A stretch of 64,000 bases of DNA from an uncultured Aquimarina sp. (GCA_937958985.1 CALGLV010000029.1:24754-88753); one strand, 5' to 3'. Positions 46,174 to 55,101 are shown, counted from the stretch's first letter. Program-made: numbers and translations. The notes: generated by a model not told the origin, from the sequence alone.

Positions 46174-47223
46174 ATGTTGTTAACCGTAGAAAAAATTGTA
46201 AACGAAACTCCCGATGCGGTAAGTGTAGTATTTAAAAAACCAGGCTTTTTTAGTAGAGTAAAATATAAATCGGGCCAGTTTTTAACACTAAAAATACCTA
46301 TTCAAAATAAAATAGAAAACAGAGCTTATTCTTTAAGTAGTAGCCCTTTTAAACATAATTTTTTAAGAATTACAGTTAAGAAAGTTGAAGGAGGATTGGT
46401 GTCAAACTATATATGTAACAACTTCAAAGAAGGGCAACAAATAGAGGTAGATAAGCCTGCAGGAAACTTTTTTATAACTCCTAGTGCTCGAAAGCAACGC
46501 AATTATGTGCTTTTTGCAGGGGGAAGCGGCGTTACTCCCATCTATTCTATCATTCTTTCTGTTTTGGAGAAAGAGCCTAAATCTAAAATCACCTTAATTT
46601 ATGCTAACAGAGACGAGGCATCGATAATATTTAGAAAGGAACTTACCGAATTGCTTGAAGAGCATAAAGAGTCAATTTCTATAGTTTTTCTTTTAGATTC
46701 AGGAAATGAAAGCAACTTGCCAAAAAATTATCAAGTAAAGAAGATAAACGAGTCGTTACTCGATAGCACCCTTAAGGAAAAAGAACTTACCTACAAAGAA
46801 GCTTTATTTATGCTTTGCGGTCCGCAAGGTTTTATGGATGCGGTTGTAGATATTCTAAAAAAGAAAAATGTAGCTCCCGAAAAAATAAAATTAGAAGCCT
46901 TTACCGCAGATCTAAACAAACTGAAGGAGAGCGCCGAAGATGCAGTTTCTAGTACAGTAGTTGTAAAAGGGGTTGGTGGTAACGATACTATAAAAGTTGC
47001 TCAAGGGACAACAATTTTGCAAGCAGCAATGGATCAGGGAGTAGAAATCCCATATTCGTGCCGTTCAGGAATGTGTAGCACCTGTAAAGGACGTTGTACA
47101 ACCGGAAGCGCTAAAATGATGGACGGACATTTGCTATCCGATGAAGAGGTCGCTCAAGGCTACGTGCTTACTTGTGTAGCTTTTCCACAAACCGAAAATT
47201 TAGAAATTGTTTTACCTCAATAG
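46174..47223 (+). CDS. NAD(P)H oxidoreductase with FAD, NAD and 2Fe-2S domains
   Basis: 349 aa, PaaE/HcpR-type reductase. The FAD motif RAYSLSSSP starts at R50, the NAD(P) loop is GGSGVTP (116-122), and CGPQGFMD ends the FNR module. The C-terminal plant-type ferredoxin domain has C296-x4-C301-x2-C304 and C334 for a 2Fe-2S cluster. It lies 12 bp after the bis-heme gene and 10 bp before the pentaheme gene. Likely role: take electrons from NAD(P)H in the cytoplasm and hand them to the bis-heme protein (inference from order). Confidence 0.9.
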   Translation: MLLTVEKIVNETPDAVSVVFKKPGFFSRVKYKSGQFLTLKIPIQNKIENRAYSLSSSPFKHNFLRITVKKVEGGLVSNYICNNFKEGQQIEVDKPAGNFFITPSARKQRNYVLFAGGSGVTPIYSIILSVLEKEPKSKITLIYANRDEASIIFRKELTELLEEHKESISIVFLLDSGNESNLPKNYQVKKINESLLDSTLKEKELTYKEALFMLCGPQGFMDAVVDILKKKNVAPEKIKLEAFTADLNKLKESAEDAVSSTVVVKGVGGNDTIKVAQGTTILQAAMDQGVEIPYSCRSGMCSTCKGRCTTGSAKMMDGHLLSDEEVAQGYVLTCVAFPQTENLEIVLPQ

Positions 47224-47233
47224 GATATAAATT

Positions 47234-47950
47234 ATGTTTAAAGGAAATCCATTACGCAGGAGGCAATATATAGGCTCGTTAATAGGTATAGCCATAGGCG
47301 TAATTTGTTATATAATTTTACCCATGAAATCGGCAGAAGATTTTTTGAGCTTAGGCCCAATGAATACAGGTCACCAAGATTTATCGTGTGTAGCTTGCCA
47401 CACACCAGCTAAAGGAAATTTATTTCAGCAAATACAAGCTAACGTAGCAAAAACTTTTGGAGCTAGGAAATCGGGGGTAGATTTTGGAACTGAAAATGTA
47501 GACACTAAAAAATGTTTAGAATGTCACGACAGGCCTAACGACAGACATCCAACCCATCGTTTTTTAGAGGCTAAATATCAAGATGCTATTGCAAAAATAG
47601 ATGCTACTCAGTGTGAAACCTGCCATACAGAACACAACGATACTAGGGTAGTGTTGCCCGATGCTACTTTTTGTGTGAATTGTCATTACGACTTAGAAGT
47701 TGTTAACGACCCTATAGATGTTCCTCACAGTAAGTTAATTGCTAAAAAGCAATGGAGTACTTGTTTACAATGTCATGATTTTCATGGGAATCACATATAT
47801 AAAACAGCAACAAAAATTAAAGACACCATTTCTTTATCTAAAATTGATGCCTATTTAAAAGGAGGTAAAGATCCTTTTTCTGACAAGAAAAAATACCTTC
47901 CCCTTAGTGAAGAAGAGTGGCAAAAGGTGAAAAAGAAGTATAAAAAATAA
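47234..47950 (+). CDS. Membrane-anchored pentaheme cytochrome c
   Basis: 238 aa. One N-terminal membrane helix (about 12-30) anchors a periplasmic domain with five CxxCH sites: CVACH (52-56), CLECH (94-98), CETCH (127-131), CVNCH (147-151) and CLQCH (177-181). Extra histidines (HPTHRF, TEH, VPH, DFHGNH) can serve as second ligands, as in cytochrome c3-like families. The C-terminal tail is lysine-rich. It is not NrfH: the heme count and spacing differ, and no NrfA gene is nearby. Confidence 0.88.
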   Translation: MFKGNPLRRRQYIGSLIGIAIGVICYIILPMKSAEDFLSLGPMNTGHQDLSCVACHTPAKGNLFQQIQANVAKTFGARKSGVDFGTENVDTKKCLECHDRPNDRHPTHRFLEAKYQDAIAKIDATQCETCHTEHNDTRVVLPDATFCVNCHYDLEVVNDPIDVPHSKLIAKKQWSTCLQCHDFHGNHIYKTATKIKDTISLSKIDAYLKGGKDPFSDKKKYLPLSEEEWQKVKKKYKK

Positions 47951-47955
47951 CCAAA

Positions 47956-48318
47956 ATGAAGACATTCAATTATTTTTTTAAAGCATTACTTGGCGTATTT
48001 ATTTTAAGTGTTATAGGATGTAAGCAAAAACCATTATGCGAATTACCTACTGAGGTGACTTATACACAAATAATAGCACCTTTAATAGAAGCTAAATGTT
48101 TTATGTGTCATAGTCAGGAAGTTTATAAACGTAAAGCTTCCCGAACCAAAATATATAATTATGCCACACTAAAAGAAATGGGATTAAACGGGGCTTTATT
48201 AGGAGCTATAACTCATCAAAAAGGTTTTGTAGCTATGCCTTTTCGTAAAAACGAAAAAATTGATACTTGTTCAATTGCGCTTATTGCAAAGTGGGTTGAA
48301 ACAGGTATGAAAAAATAA
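47956..48318 (+). CDS. Small heme c lipoprotein
   Basis: 120 aa. The lipoprotein signal ends VIGC (C22). One heme c site is C48-F-M-C51-H52 in AKCFMCH, and AMPF (M94) offers a methionine axial ligand; two further Cys (C28 and the one in DTCS) could form a disulfide. It starts 5 bases after the pentaheme stop, so it is translationally linked. Likely an outer- or inner-membrane-tethered electron acceptor for the pentaheme protein (inference). Confidence 0.8.
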   Translation: MKTFNYFFKALLGVFILSVIGCKQKPLCELPTEVTYTQIIAPLIEAKCFMCHSQEVYKRKASRTKIYNYATLKEMGLNGALLGAITHQKGFVAMPFRKNEKIDTCSIALIAKWVETGMKK

Positions 48319-48333
48319 TACTCCCACATATTA

Positions 48334-49728
48334 ATGCATATTGTAAACAAAGTACTTGGTTTTTTATTTTCTACTCGATTAACAGGCTTTTTATTGTTGC
48401 TTTTTGCCGCATCCATGGCAATAGCTACTTTTATTGAAAATGATTACGGAACCGAAACCAGTAAAGCATTAGTATATAGCGCAAAATGGTTCGAGATAGT
48501 AATGGTGTTACTTGCTATTAACTTTTTAGGAAATATTGCTAAATACAATTTGTTTAGTGTGAAAAAAGCACCTGTGTTTTTATTACATATTGCTTTTGTA
48601 ATTATAATATTAGGAGCTGGCATTACAAGGTATAGAGGCTATGAAGCACTAGTGACCATAAAAGAAAACCAAAGTATTCAACAAGTACTAAGTATAGATA
48701 GTTTTTTGCAAGTGGAAGCATCCGATACGAGTTCTACAAAAAAATTCCCTTCTAAATTGCTTATGATGAGTAAGCTGGGAGGCAATTATCTTAATAAGAA
48801 ATATAATTTTAAAGATAAAGAAGTTAACATACAACTAAAAGAGTACTTGCCTAATGCAGCTTATGTTTTAGAAGATACCCCTGGAGGCGACGAGTATTTG
48901 CATTTAGTTATTGCAGAAGAAAGCCAACGTAAAGATTTATATATAAAAAGAGGGGAAAGGGAAACCTTTTTCGGCACTTCAATTGCTTTTGATACACCAG
49001 CGATTAAAGGAGGTATTTTTATTACTAAGAAAGACGGGAATTATAAAGTGAAATTCCCAGAAGTGACCGATTATTTTTCAATGCTCGAAAATAAATCAAG
49101 TTTTTATCCTAAAGATAGTTTGGTGACTTTAAAATTTAAAGCGCTGAGTACATTTAATAAAATTCCGCTCGTTTTCAACGAAGTGCTTTCTGGGAAAACC
49201 AAAAAATTGATTCAAAAGAAAGACGAAAGAAAAGTTAAAAATCCAGAATCTGCCTTGGTTTTAAAGATATCGTCGGGAGTTGAAGAAAAAGAAATTTCAT
49301 TACTAGGTGGTAAAGGGTATATAAATCCAAAAACAACCCTATATATTAACGGGATACATCTTAAATTAGGTTATGGCTCAAAACCTATTGGGTTACCATT
49401 TTCTTTAAAATTAAACGATTTTGTACTCGAAAAATATCCAGGATCCGATAGCCCTTCGGCTTTTTATAGTTATTTAGAATTAACCGATAAAGGGAAAACA
49501 TCTAAGCATAAAATTTTTATGAATAATGTGTTAGACTATGGGGATTTCCGCTTTTTTCAATCGGCATATTTGCCCGACGAAAGCGGCACCATACTTTCTG
49601 TAAATCATGACAGCTGGGGAACGTTGGTTACCTATATAGGATATGTTATGCTAGCACTAGGAATGGTTTTGAGTTTAATTTGGAATACTAAAGGAGTTCT
49701 AAAATTTTTAAAAGTTCAACAAATATGA
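48334..49728 (+). CDS. ResB/Ccs1-like cytochrome c maturation protein
   Basis: 464 aa of the ResB family, the apocytochrome-handling part of System II cytochrome c maturation. Membrane helices are seen near 13-32, 51-70, 79-96 and 434-455, with a large periplasmic domain between (about 100-430). TRLTGFLLLLFAASMAIATFIENDYGTETSKALVYSAKWFE is typical. Its stop overlaps the next start in an ATGA. In many Bacteroidota ResB and CcsA are fused; here they are separate genes. Confidence 0.87.
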   Translation: MHIVNKVLGFLFSTRLTGFLLLLFAASMAIATFIENDYGTETSKALVYSAKWFEIVMVLLAINFLGNIAKYNLFSVKKAPVFLLHIAFVIIILGAGITRYRGYEALVTIKENQSIQQVLSIDSFLQVEASDTSSTKKFPSKLLMMSKLGGNYLNKKYNFKDKEVNIQLKEYLPNAAYVLEDTPGGDEYLHLVIAEESQRKDLYIKRGERETFFGTSIAFDTPAIKGGIFITKKDGNYKVKFPEVTDYFSMLENKSSFYPKDSLVTLKFKALSTFNKIPLVFNEVLSGKTKKLIQKKDERKVKNPESALVLKISSGVEEKEISLLGGKGYINPKTTLYINGIHLKLGYGSKPIGLPFSLKLNDFVLEKYPGSDSPSAFYSYLELTDKGKTSKHKIFMNNVLDYGDFRFFQSAYLPDESGTILSVNHDSWGTLVTYIGYVMLALGMVLSLIWNTKGVLKFLKVQQI

Positions 49729-51485
49729 AAAAATCACTTTATTTGTTGATACTGTTTTTTTGCAGTGTAAACACAGTACTTTGCGCACAACAATTGCATA
49801 AACTAAATGTGCAAGAGTTGGTAGAAAGGCAATTGGTAAGCCTACCGCATTCAGAATCTTTTAGTGCTCTTCAAGTTCAGGATTTCCAGGGCAGAATAAA
49901 ACCCATCCATACACTGTCTTTAGATTTGCTGCGTAAAATTTATGGGAAAAGTAGTTTTAAATACGAAAATGAAGCTGGGAAATCACAAAAGTTAACGGCG
50001 ACGCAGGTTTTTATAGGAATGCAGTTCAAACCAGATTCGTGGCAACTATTACCATTCATAAAAGTCGAAGAAACTACTCGCGACACTATTTCGAGCTATT
50101 TAAAACTTGAAAAGGGATATGCAAAACCCGCTAGTTTTTTTGATTTTCAAGGTAATTATGTGTTAAAAAAAATAGTTGCCGATGCCTATGCCAAAGCAGA
50201 AGGTAAAAGGAATACGTTAGATAAAAATGTAATTAAACTTGACGAGCGATTAAATATTACATGGACTATTTTTAATGGTCAGTTTTTAAAAATTTTTCCC
50301 AATCTAAATAATGCTTCTAATAAGTGGTTTGCTCCGAAAGAACACACCAGCTTTACAGGAAATAATTTATTAGTATTTGAAAAAATGATTCCTACTTATT
50401 TTGATGCTTTACAATTAGGAATTAGCACCAAAGATTGGACGAAAGCGGATGAGGTGGTTGAGGTTTTAAAAAAGTTTCAACAAACAAATGCAATAGCTAA
50501 TGTGTTTTTAAAACCAAGTAAAGTAGCGTTAGAAATTAGCTATAACAAACAGCAGGTTTTTTTTAAATGCATGATGTATTACAGTTTAATAGGTGTGCTA
50601 CTTTTAATTGTTGGTTTTTTTCAGGTGTTTTTTCAGAGTAAGATTTTAACTAAAGGCGCAAATGCTTTGTTAGCTTTTGTTGTATTTACATTTTTATATC
50701 ATGCTTACGGTATTGGATTGCGATGGTATGTATCGGGTCATGCACCATGGAGTAATGGATATGAAGCTACTGTTTTTATATCATGTATTTGTGTTTTGGC
50801 AGGTATTTTATACGGTGTAAAATCCAAGTTGCCCGCCGCCGCCGCCGCACTTATTGCGGTATGTCTTTTAGGTATCGCTCATGGTAGCCTAATGAATCCT
50901 GAAATAACAAATTTAGTGCCTGTTTTAAAGTCGTATTGGCTCCTAATACATGTTGCTATTATTACAGGGAGTTATGGCTTTTTAACTTTAGGGTCTGTTT
51001 TAGCTTTGTTAGTATTGAGTTGTATGGTTTTTATAAATAAAAATAATCAAGATAAAGTAAGAAGTGTAATTGCGGAACTTACGTCAATTAATGAAAAAAC
51101 GACAACGGTAGGTTTATTTATGCTTTCAATAGGAACATTTTTAGGTGGAGTTTGGGCTAACGAGTCGTGGGGTAGGTATTGGGGATGGGATCCGAAAGAA
51201 ACATGGGCCTTAATTAGCATTATTATATATGCATTTGTACTGCATGTACGTATTATATTTAAAAAGCATCAATTTTTTGTATATAATGTAAGTAGCCTTT
51301 TTGCTCTTAGTAGTTTAATTATGACATTTTTTGGGGTTAACTATTACCTATCGGGCTTACATTCCTACGCAAAAGGCGATCCTGTTCCTATTCCAACTTG
51401 GGTATTTGTGGTCACTCCTATTTTAATACTATTGTGCTTACTTGCTAACTATCGTTGGAAAAAAGTAAACACTTCTATTTACTAA
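49725..51485 (+). CDS. ccsA: CcsA/ResC-type cytochrome c synthase subunit
   Basis: 586 aa. A signal peptide-like start and a ~265-residue periplasmic region precede multiple membrane helices from about residue 280. The tryptophan-rich heme-handling motif WGRYWGWDPKETWALI near 485-500 and the conserved histidines in SYGFLTLGS-type and LHVRIIF helices identify the CcsA family, which delivers and attaches heme to CxxCH sites. It overlaps the ResB-like gene by 4 bases and ends the cluster before a bidirectional terminator. Confidence 0.88.
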   Translation: MKKSLYLLILFFCSVNTVLCAQQLHKLNVQELVERQLVSLPHSESFSALQVQDFQGRIKPIHTLSLDLLRKIYGKSSFKYENEAGKSQKLTATQVFIGMQFKPDSWQLLPFIKVEETTRDTISSYLKLEKGYAKPASFFDFQGNYVLKKIVADAYAKAEGKRNTLDKNVIKLDERLNITWTIFNGQFLKIFPNLNNASNKWFAPKEHTSFTGNNLLVFEKMIPTYFDALQLGISTKDWTKADEVVEVLKKFQQTNAIANVFLKPSKVALEISYNKQQVFFKCMMYYSLIGVLLLIVGFFQVFFQSKILTKGANALLAFVVFTFLYHAYGIGLRWYVSGHAPWSNGYEATVFISCICVLAGILYGVKSKLPAAAAALIAVCLLGIAHGSLMNPEITNLVPVLKSYWLLIHVAIITGSYGFLTLGSVLALLVLSCMVFINKNNQDKVRSVIAELTSINEKTTTVGLFMLSIGTFLGGVWANESWGRYWGWDPKETWALISIIIYAFVLHVRIIFKKHQFFVYNVSSLFALSSLIMTFFGVNYYLSGLHSYAKGDPVPIPTWVFVVTPILILLCLLANYRWKKVNTSIY

Positions 51486-51570
51486 AGAAATTAAAATTGA
51501 TTTCGGAGTGATTTATTGAAGCATAATAAATTTTAAGAGTAAAGCAATTTATTGTTAAAGAGTAGTTGTT

Positions 51571-51617
51571 AAAAAGCAAAGTGTCTGAAATAAATAATTT
51601 CTGGCACTTTGCTTTTT
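51571..51617. terminator. Bidirectional terminator between the cytochrome cluster and the globin gene
   Basis: AAAAAGCAAAGTG and CACTTTGCTTTTT form a 13-bp stem over a partly paired 21-nt loop, with T-runs on both sides. Confidence 0.85.
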
Positions 51618-51640
51618 TATGTTTTTAGAAATGGTTGATT

Positions 51641-52525
51641 TTACCAAAACTTCCACCAGGGTTTATCGATAGTAGCTTCTGTTAGGACAGGTTGTCCTTC
51701 GTTTGCAGCATCTTTCATAGTAGTTGCTAGTACCGTATATACTTCAGTCCAAGCATCTTTAACATCCTCAGTAAAATCATCTCCAAGGCCTGTTTCTAAA
51801 GTGTATAATAAAGCGCCACCAACAGTATCGTAATGACTATCCTTTACGCCATAGCTAAGATGTCCTTTTCCTAAATTTTGAACCGCAGGGACAATAGCTT
51901 CAAGGTTATCTAATCCATTTACAGCAGTACCAATCATGCTCATTAATTTCGCTCCTTGCTGTTTCATATCGCCTTTAAACAACGGTTTTATATCCGGATC
52001 CATTTCAAACAATTTGCTGTAAAATATTTCCGCAGCCTTATCTGCTATAGGAGCCACTTTAGTAAATGAGCTTTGAACCAAACGTTTTTTACGCTCTGTT
52101 AAACCCGCTTCTTTTGGAAGTGAATTGGCCGCCTCTTTCATGGTAGTTGCTAAAACAGTATATACCTCAGTCCAGGCATCTTTTACCTCTGCGGTAAAAG
52201 CTTCTCCAAGTCCTGCATCCAGCGTTTCTAACAGTGCTTCTCCTACGGTATCATAATGTTTGTCTTGAACACCATAAGCAGCATGCCCTTTACCTAAATT
52301 TTGCACAGCTGGCACAACAGCTTCTAAATTATTTAAACCATTTACAGCGGTGCCAATCATGCTCATTAGCTTTTTTCCTTGATCTTTCATGTCGCCCTTA
52401 AACATAGGTTTTAAAGAAGGATCTTTTTCAAACAATTTACTGTAAAATATTTCTGCTGCTTTATCAGCAATAGGTACTACTTGCGTAAAAGTACCTTGTA
52501 CTAATTCAATAGTTTTAGTATCCAT
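51641..52525 (-). CDS. Tandem two-domain globin
   Basis: 294 aa consisting of two very similar globin domains (about 4-136 and 145-277). Proximal histidines are H81 and H222 (LGKGHAAYGV, LGKGHLSYGV). Gln residues at the distal positions (Q49, Q190) recall bacterial and flavohemoglobins, but no reductase domain is attached. The repeats share long identical blocks (IADKAAEIFYSKLFE, LMSMIGTAVNGL, DAWTEVYTVLATTMK), which points to recent duplication. The end WWKFW is an unusual aromatic tail. It may bind NO or O2 and may be reduced by the nearby FNR-type protein (inference). A 42-bp inverted repeat lies upstream. Confidence 0.88.
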   Translation of the reverse strand: MDTKTIELVQGTFTQVVPIADKAAEIFYSKLFEKDPSLKPMFKGDMKDQGKKLMSMIGTAVNGLNNLEAVVPAVQNLGKGHAAYGVQDKHYDTVGEALLETLDAGLGEAFTAEVKDAWTEVYTVLATTMKEAANSLPKEAGLTERKKRLVQSSFTKVAPIADKAAEIFYSKLFEMDPDIKPLFKGDMKQQGAKLMSMIGTAVNGLDNLEAIVPAVQNLGKGHLSYGVKDSHYDTVGGALLYTLETGLGDDFTEDVKDAWTEVYTVLATTMKDAANEGQPVLTEATIDKPWWKFW

Positions 52526-52545
52526 TTATAGACTTTTTATTAGTC

Positions 52546-52587
52546 TAAAATTAAGTATAAATAACTAAGTATTTGTACTTAATTTTA
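52546..52587 (-). promoter_or_regulatory. 42-bp near-perfect inverted repeat upstream of the globin gene
   Basis: Arms of 21 bases pair with three mismatches; the outer part TTAAGTA/TACTTAA is perfect and the centre reads AAATAACTAAGTATTT. It lies 20 bases before the globin start. Its centre matches 14 of 16 positions of the palindrome AAATACTTAAGTATTT in front of the cytochrome cluster, suggesting one regulator for both. Confidence 0.6.
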
Positions 52588-52714
52588 TTTTTATGTTTTT
52601 ATGAAATTTTAACGTTAAAAAAAACAAAAAACATAAAATCAATGGTTTTTTTGATTGAATTATTTAATTTATTAAACTAAAAGCTAGCTTGAATTTACTT
52701 AGTTGCTCTTGAGT

Positions 52715-53629
52715 TTAAAAAATAGAAGAATCAGAAACGGTTGTAAAAGCTTCTAAAAACTTAGTTCCTAAAAATGAATTTCCCTTTGGATTTAGCTTAG
52801 GGCTCCATACTGCAATACTATATTTATCTGGATGAATTGCTATAATACCTCCACCTACACCACTCTTACCAGGTAAGCCCACTCTAAAGGCAAATTCGCC
52901 TGCTTCATCGTAAAATCCGCAGGTAAGCATAATAGCGTTAATACGTTTGGACTGATTTACATTAATAATTTTTTTGTTATTAATAGGGCAAATACCATTG
53001 TTAGCTAGAAACAAGAATATTCTGCTTAATTGTTGGCAAGACATTTCGATAGAGCAAATATGGAAGTAAAAATCCATAACCTTACTTATTTTATTATTGA
53101 TATTTCCAAAAGAGCGCATTAAATTAATAAGTGCGGTATTAGTGTAAGCACATGATTTTTCTGAAGCTGCAATTTTTTTATTATAATCAATTGTACTGTC
53201 GCCTGAAATATCGCGTATAAACTTTAAAAAATCTTTTTTAGGATTGTCAAGAATATCTAGTAAAATATCACAAATTACTAGCGCTCCAGAGTTAATGAAT
53301 GGATTTCTTGGAATTCCTTTTTCGTATTCTAATTGAACTAAGGAGTTGAAAGCGGAGCCTGAAGGTTCCACTCCTAATCGCTTCCACAACTGCTCATCTT
53401 CCTCTCTATAGGCTAAAATAAGTGAAAGCACTTTCACGATACTTTGTATTGAAAATGGCTCTTCTGCGTCTTTAAAATTGGTGGTTTCTCCTTTGATATC
53501 GGTAATACTTACGCCAAATTTAGAAGGCTTAATATTTTTTAGCTCTGGAATATATTGAGCTAGTTTGCCGGTGTTTTCAACAGTTTTTAAAATTGAATAA
53601 ATTTCTGAAAAGGTGTTGTTGTAATTCAT
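52715..53629 (-). CDS. glsA: Glutaminase A family
   Basis: 304 aa from the ATG at 53629 (MNYNNTFSEIYSILK); the frame stays open to an upstream ATG at 53662 that adds a hydrophobic 11-residue stretch and is less likely. It is a serine-dependent glutaminase with the beta-lactamase-like fold: S63-x2-K66 in FSIQSIVKVL, then RNPFINSGALVICD, SEKSCAYTNTALINLM, NNGICP and GLPGKSGVGGGIIAIHPDKYSIAVWSP. It deamidates glutamine to glutamate and ammonia. It lies between sufD and the globin, all on the minus strand. Confidence 0.92.
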   Translation of the reverse strand: MNYNNTFSEIYSILKTVENTGKLAQYIPELKNIKPSKFGVSITDIKGETTNFKDAEEPFSIQSIVKVLSLILAYREEDEQLWKRLGVEPSGSAFNSLVQLEYEKGIPRNPFINSGALVICDILLDILDNPKKDFLKFIRDISGDSTIDYNKKIAASEKSCAYTNTALINLMRSFGNINNKISKVMDFYFHICSIEMSCQQLSRIFLFLANNGICPINNKKIINVNQSKRINAIMLTCGFYDEAGEFAFRVGLPGKSGVGGGIIAIHPDKYSIAVWSPKLNPKGNSFLGTKFLEAFTTVSDSSIF

Positions 53630-53708
53630 TTCAACAGTATATATTAAAAATAACAAAGCCACTTGAAAATTAATTTAAGTGGCTCTATTATTTGATATTT
53701 AAATTTAA

Positions 53709-55022
53709 TTACACATCAAAACCTAGATCTACACCTAATTTTTTAGCAATTAATTTATTAATTCTATTTTTTAATTGTGGAATTTTAACGCTTTGAAGTA
53801 CGTTGTTCGCAAAAGCATACATTAATAAAGCTTTAGCTTCTTTAGTTGCGATACCACGTGAACGCATATAAAACAAAGCACTTTCATCTAACTGGCCAAT
53901 TGTACACCCGTGAGAACACTTAACATCATCAGCAAAAATCTCTAATTGAGGCTTAGAGTTAACAGTGGCTTTATCGCTCAATAATATATTATTGTTCGAC
54001 TGAAAAGCATTTGTTTTTTGAGCTATTTGATCTACAATTATTTTTCCGTTAAATACTCCAGTAGATTTTTCATCAAAAATACCTTTATAATCTTGATGAC
54101 TTTCGCAATTAGGTTCTAAGTGCTCTACTAAGGTATTGTGATCTACGTGTGTTTTTCCTTCTAAAATAGTAACCCCATTTAAAATAGAGTCAATACCCTG
54201 ACCTTTTTGATAGAAATTCAAATTGTTACGGGTAATTTTTCCTCCAAAAGAAAAAGTATGTACCGCACAAACCGAATTATCATGTTGTTCGGTAAAAGTA
54301 TTATCTACCAAACTAGATTTATCCGTATCGTTTTGAATTTTGTAGTAATCTATATGAGCATTTTTACCTGCATAAATTTCAGTAACCGAGTTTGTAAAAA
54401 CTTCAGTATCCGATAAGTTTTGATGACGCTCAATTATAGTAACTTCAGCATTGTCTTCAGCTACAATTAAGTTTCTAGGTTGAAACATGGCTTCATTGTC
54501 AGCTCCAGTTGAAAAATAAACAACTTGAATTGGCTTTGCAGCAGCTTCGTTTTTAGGAATGTAAATATAAGCTCCTTCTTTTGCGAAAGCAGTATTTAAA
54601 GCTGTTAAACCATCTTCTTTAACTATAGTATTGTAGTAAACATCTATAACAGGCTTAAAACGGTTTTGAGTTAAAGCAGAAGACATTAAACAAACATCTA
54701 TTTTGTCGTGGGTTGTTTCTGATAAATGAGAAGAATACACACCATCGATAAACACAATTTTATACGAATCAATATCGTTGATAAAGTATTGCTTAACATC
54801 TTTGTATTCTAAAGCAACTTCGCTTTTAGGAAAAAGGGAGAAGTCATTTTTTAATACACTATTTAAAGAGGTGTATTTCCAAGCTTCTAATTTCTTAGAA
54901 GGAAAGCCGTACGCTTCAAAGCTTTTAATAGCTTCAGTGCGTAAATCGTGTATTGTGTTAGAAGTATCAACAGTTGCTTCAAAAGCTAAAAATGAAGAGA
55001 CTAATTTTTCTTTTAAATCCAT
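53709..55022 (-). CDS. sufD: Fe-S cluster scaffold protein SufD
   Basis: 437 aa. SufD is a partner of SufB and SufC in the SufBC2D scaffold. The C-terminal core has HNTLVEHLEPNCESHQDYKGIFDEKSTGVFNGKI and the KCSHGCTIGQLDESALFYMRSRGI block that is specific to the SufB/SufD family. There is no sign of truncation. It is the last gene of sufA-sufB-lipoprotein-sufC-sufD; a hairpin-rich spacer (55023-55101) separates it from sufC. Confidence 0.94.
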   Translation of the reverse strand: MDLKEKLVSSFLAFEATVDTSNTIHDLRTEAIKSFEAYGFPSKKLEAWKYTSLNSVLKNDFSLFPKSEVALEYKDVKQYFINDIDSYKIVFIDGVYSSHLSETTHDKIDVCLMSSALTQNRFKPVIDVYYNTIVKEDGLTALNTAFAKEGAYIYIPKNEAAAKPIQVVYFSTGADNEAMFQPRNLIVAEDNAEVTIIERHQNLSDTEVFTNSVTEIYAGKNAHIDYYKIQNDTDKSSLVDNTFTEQHDNSVCAVHTFSFGGKITRNNLNFYQKGQGIDSILNGVTILEGKTHVDHNTLVEHLEPNCESHQDYKGIFDEKSTGVFNGKIIVDQIAQKTNAFQSNNNILLSDKATVNSKPQLEIFADDVKCSHGCTIGQLDESALFYMRSRGIATKEAKALLMYAFANNVLQSVKIPQLKNRINKLIAKKLGVDLGFDV

Positions 55023-55101
55023 TTTGTGGTGGTTTTCAGTTTTATGTTGTCGGTTTATAGTTTGTTGCTTTTAAACAAAAAACTATAAACCGAAAACCGA
55101 A

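Noticed and set aside
47234..48318. NrfH/NrfA nitrite reductase
   Set aside because: Five hemes with other spacing, no CxxCK heme site and no NrfA-size gene in the cluster.
51641..52525. Flavohemoglobin
   Set aside because: The second half is another globin domain, not an FAD/NAD reductase.
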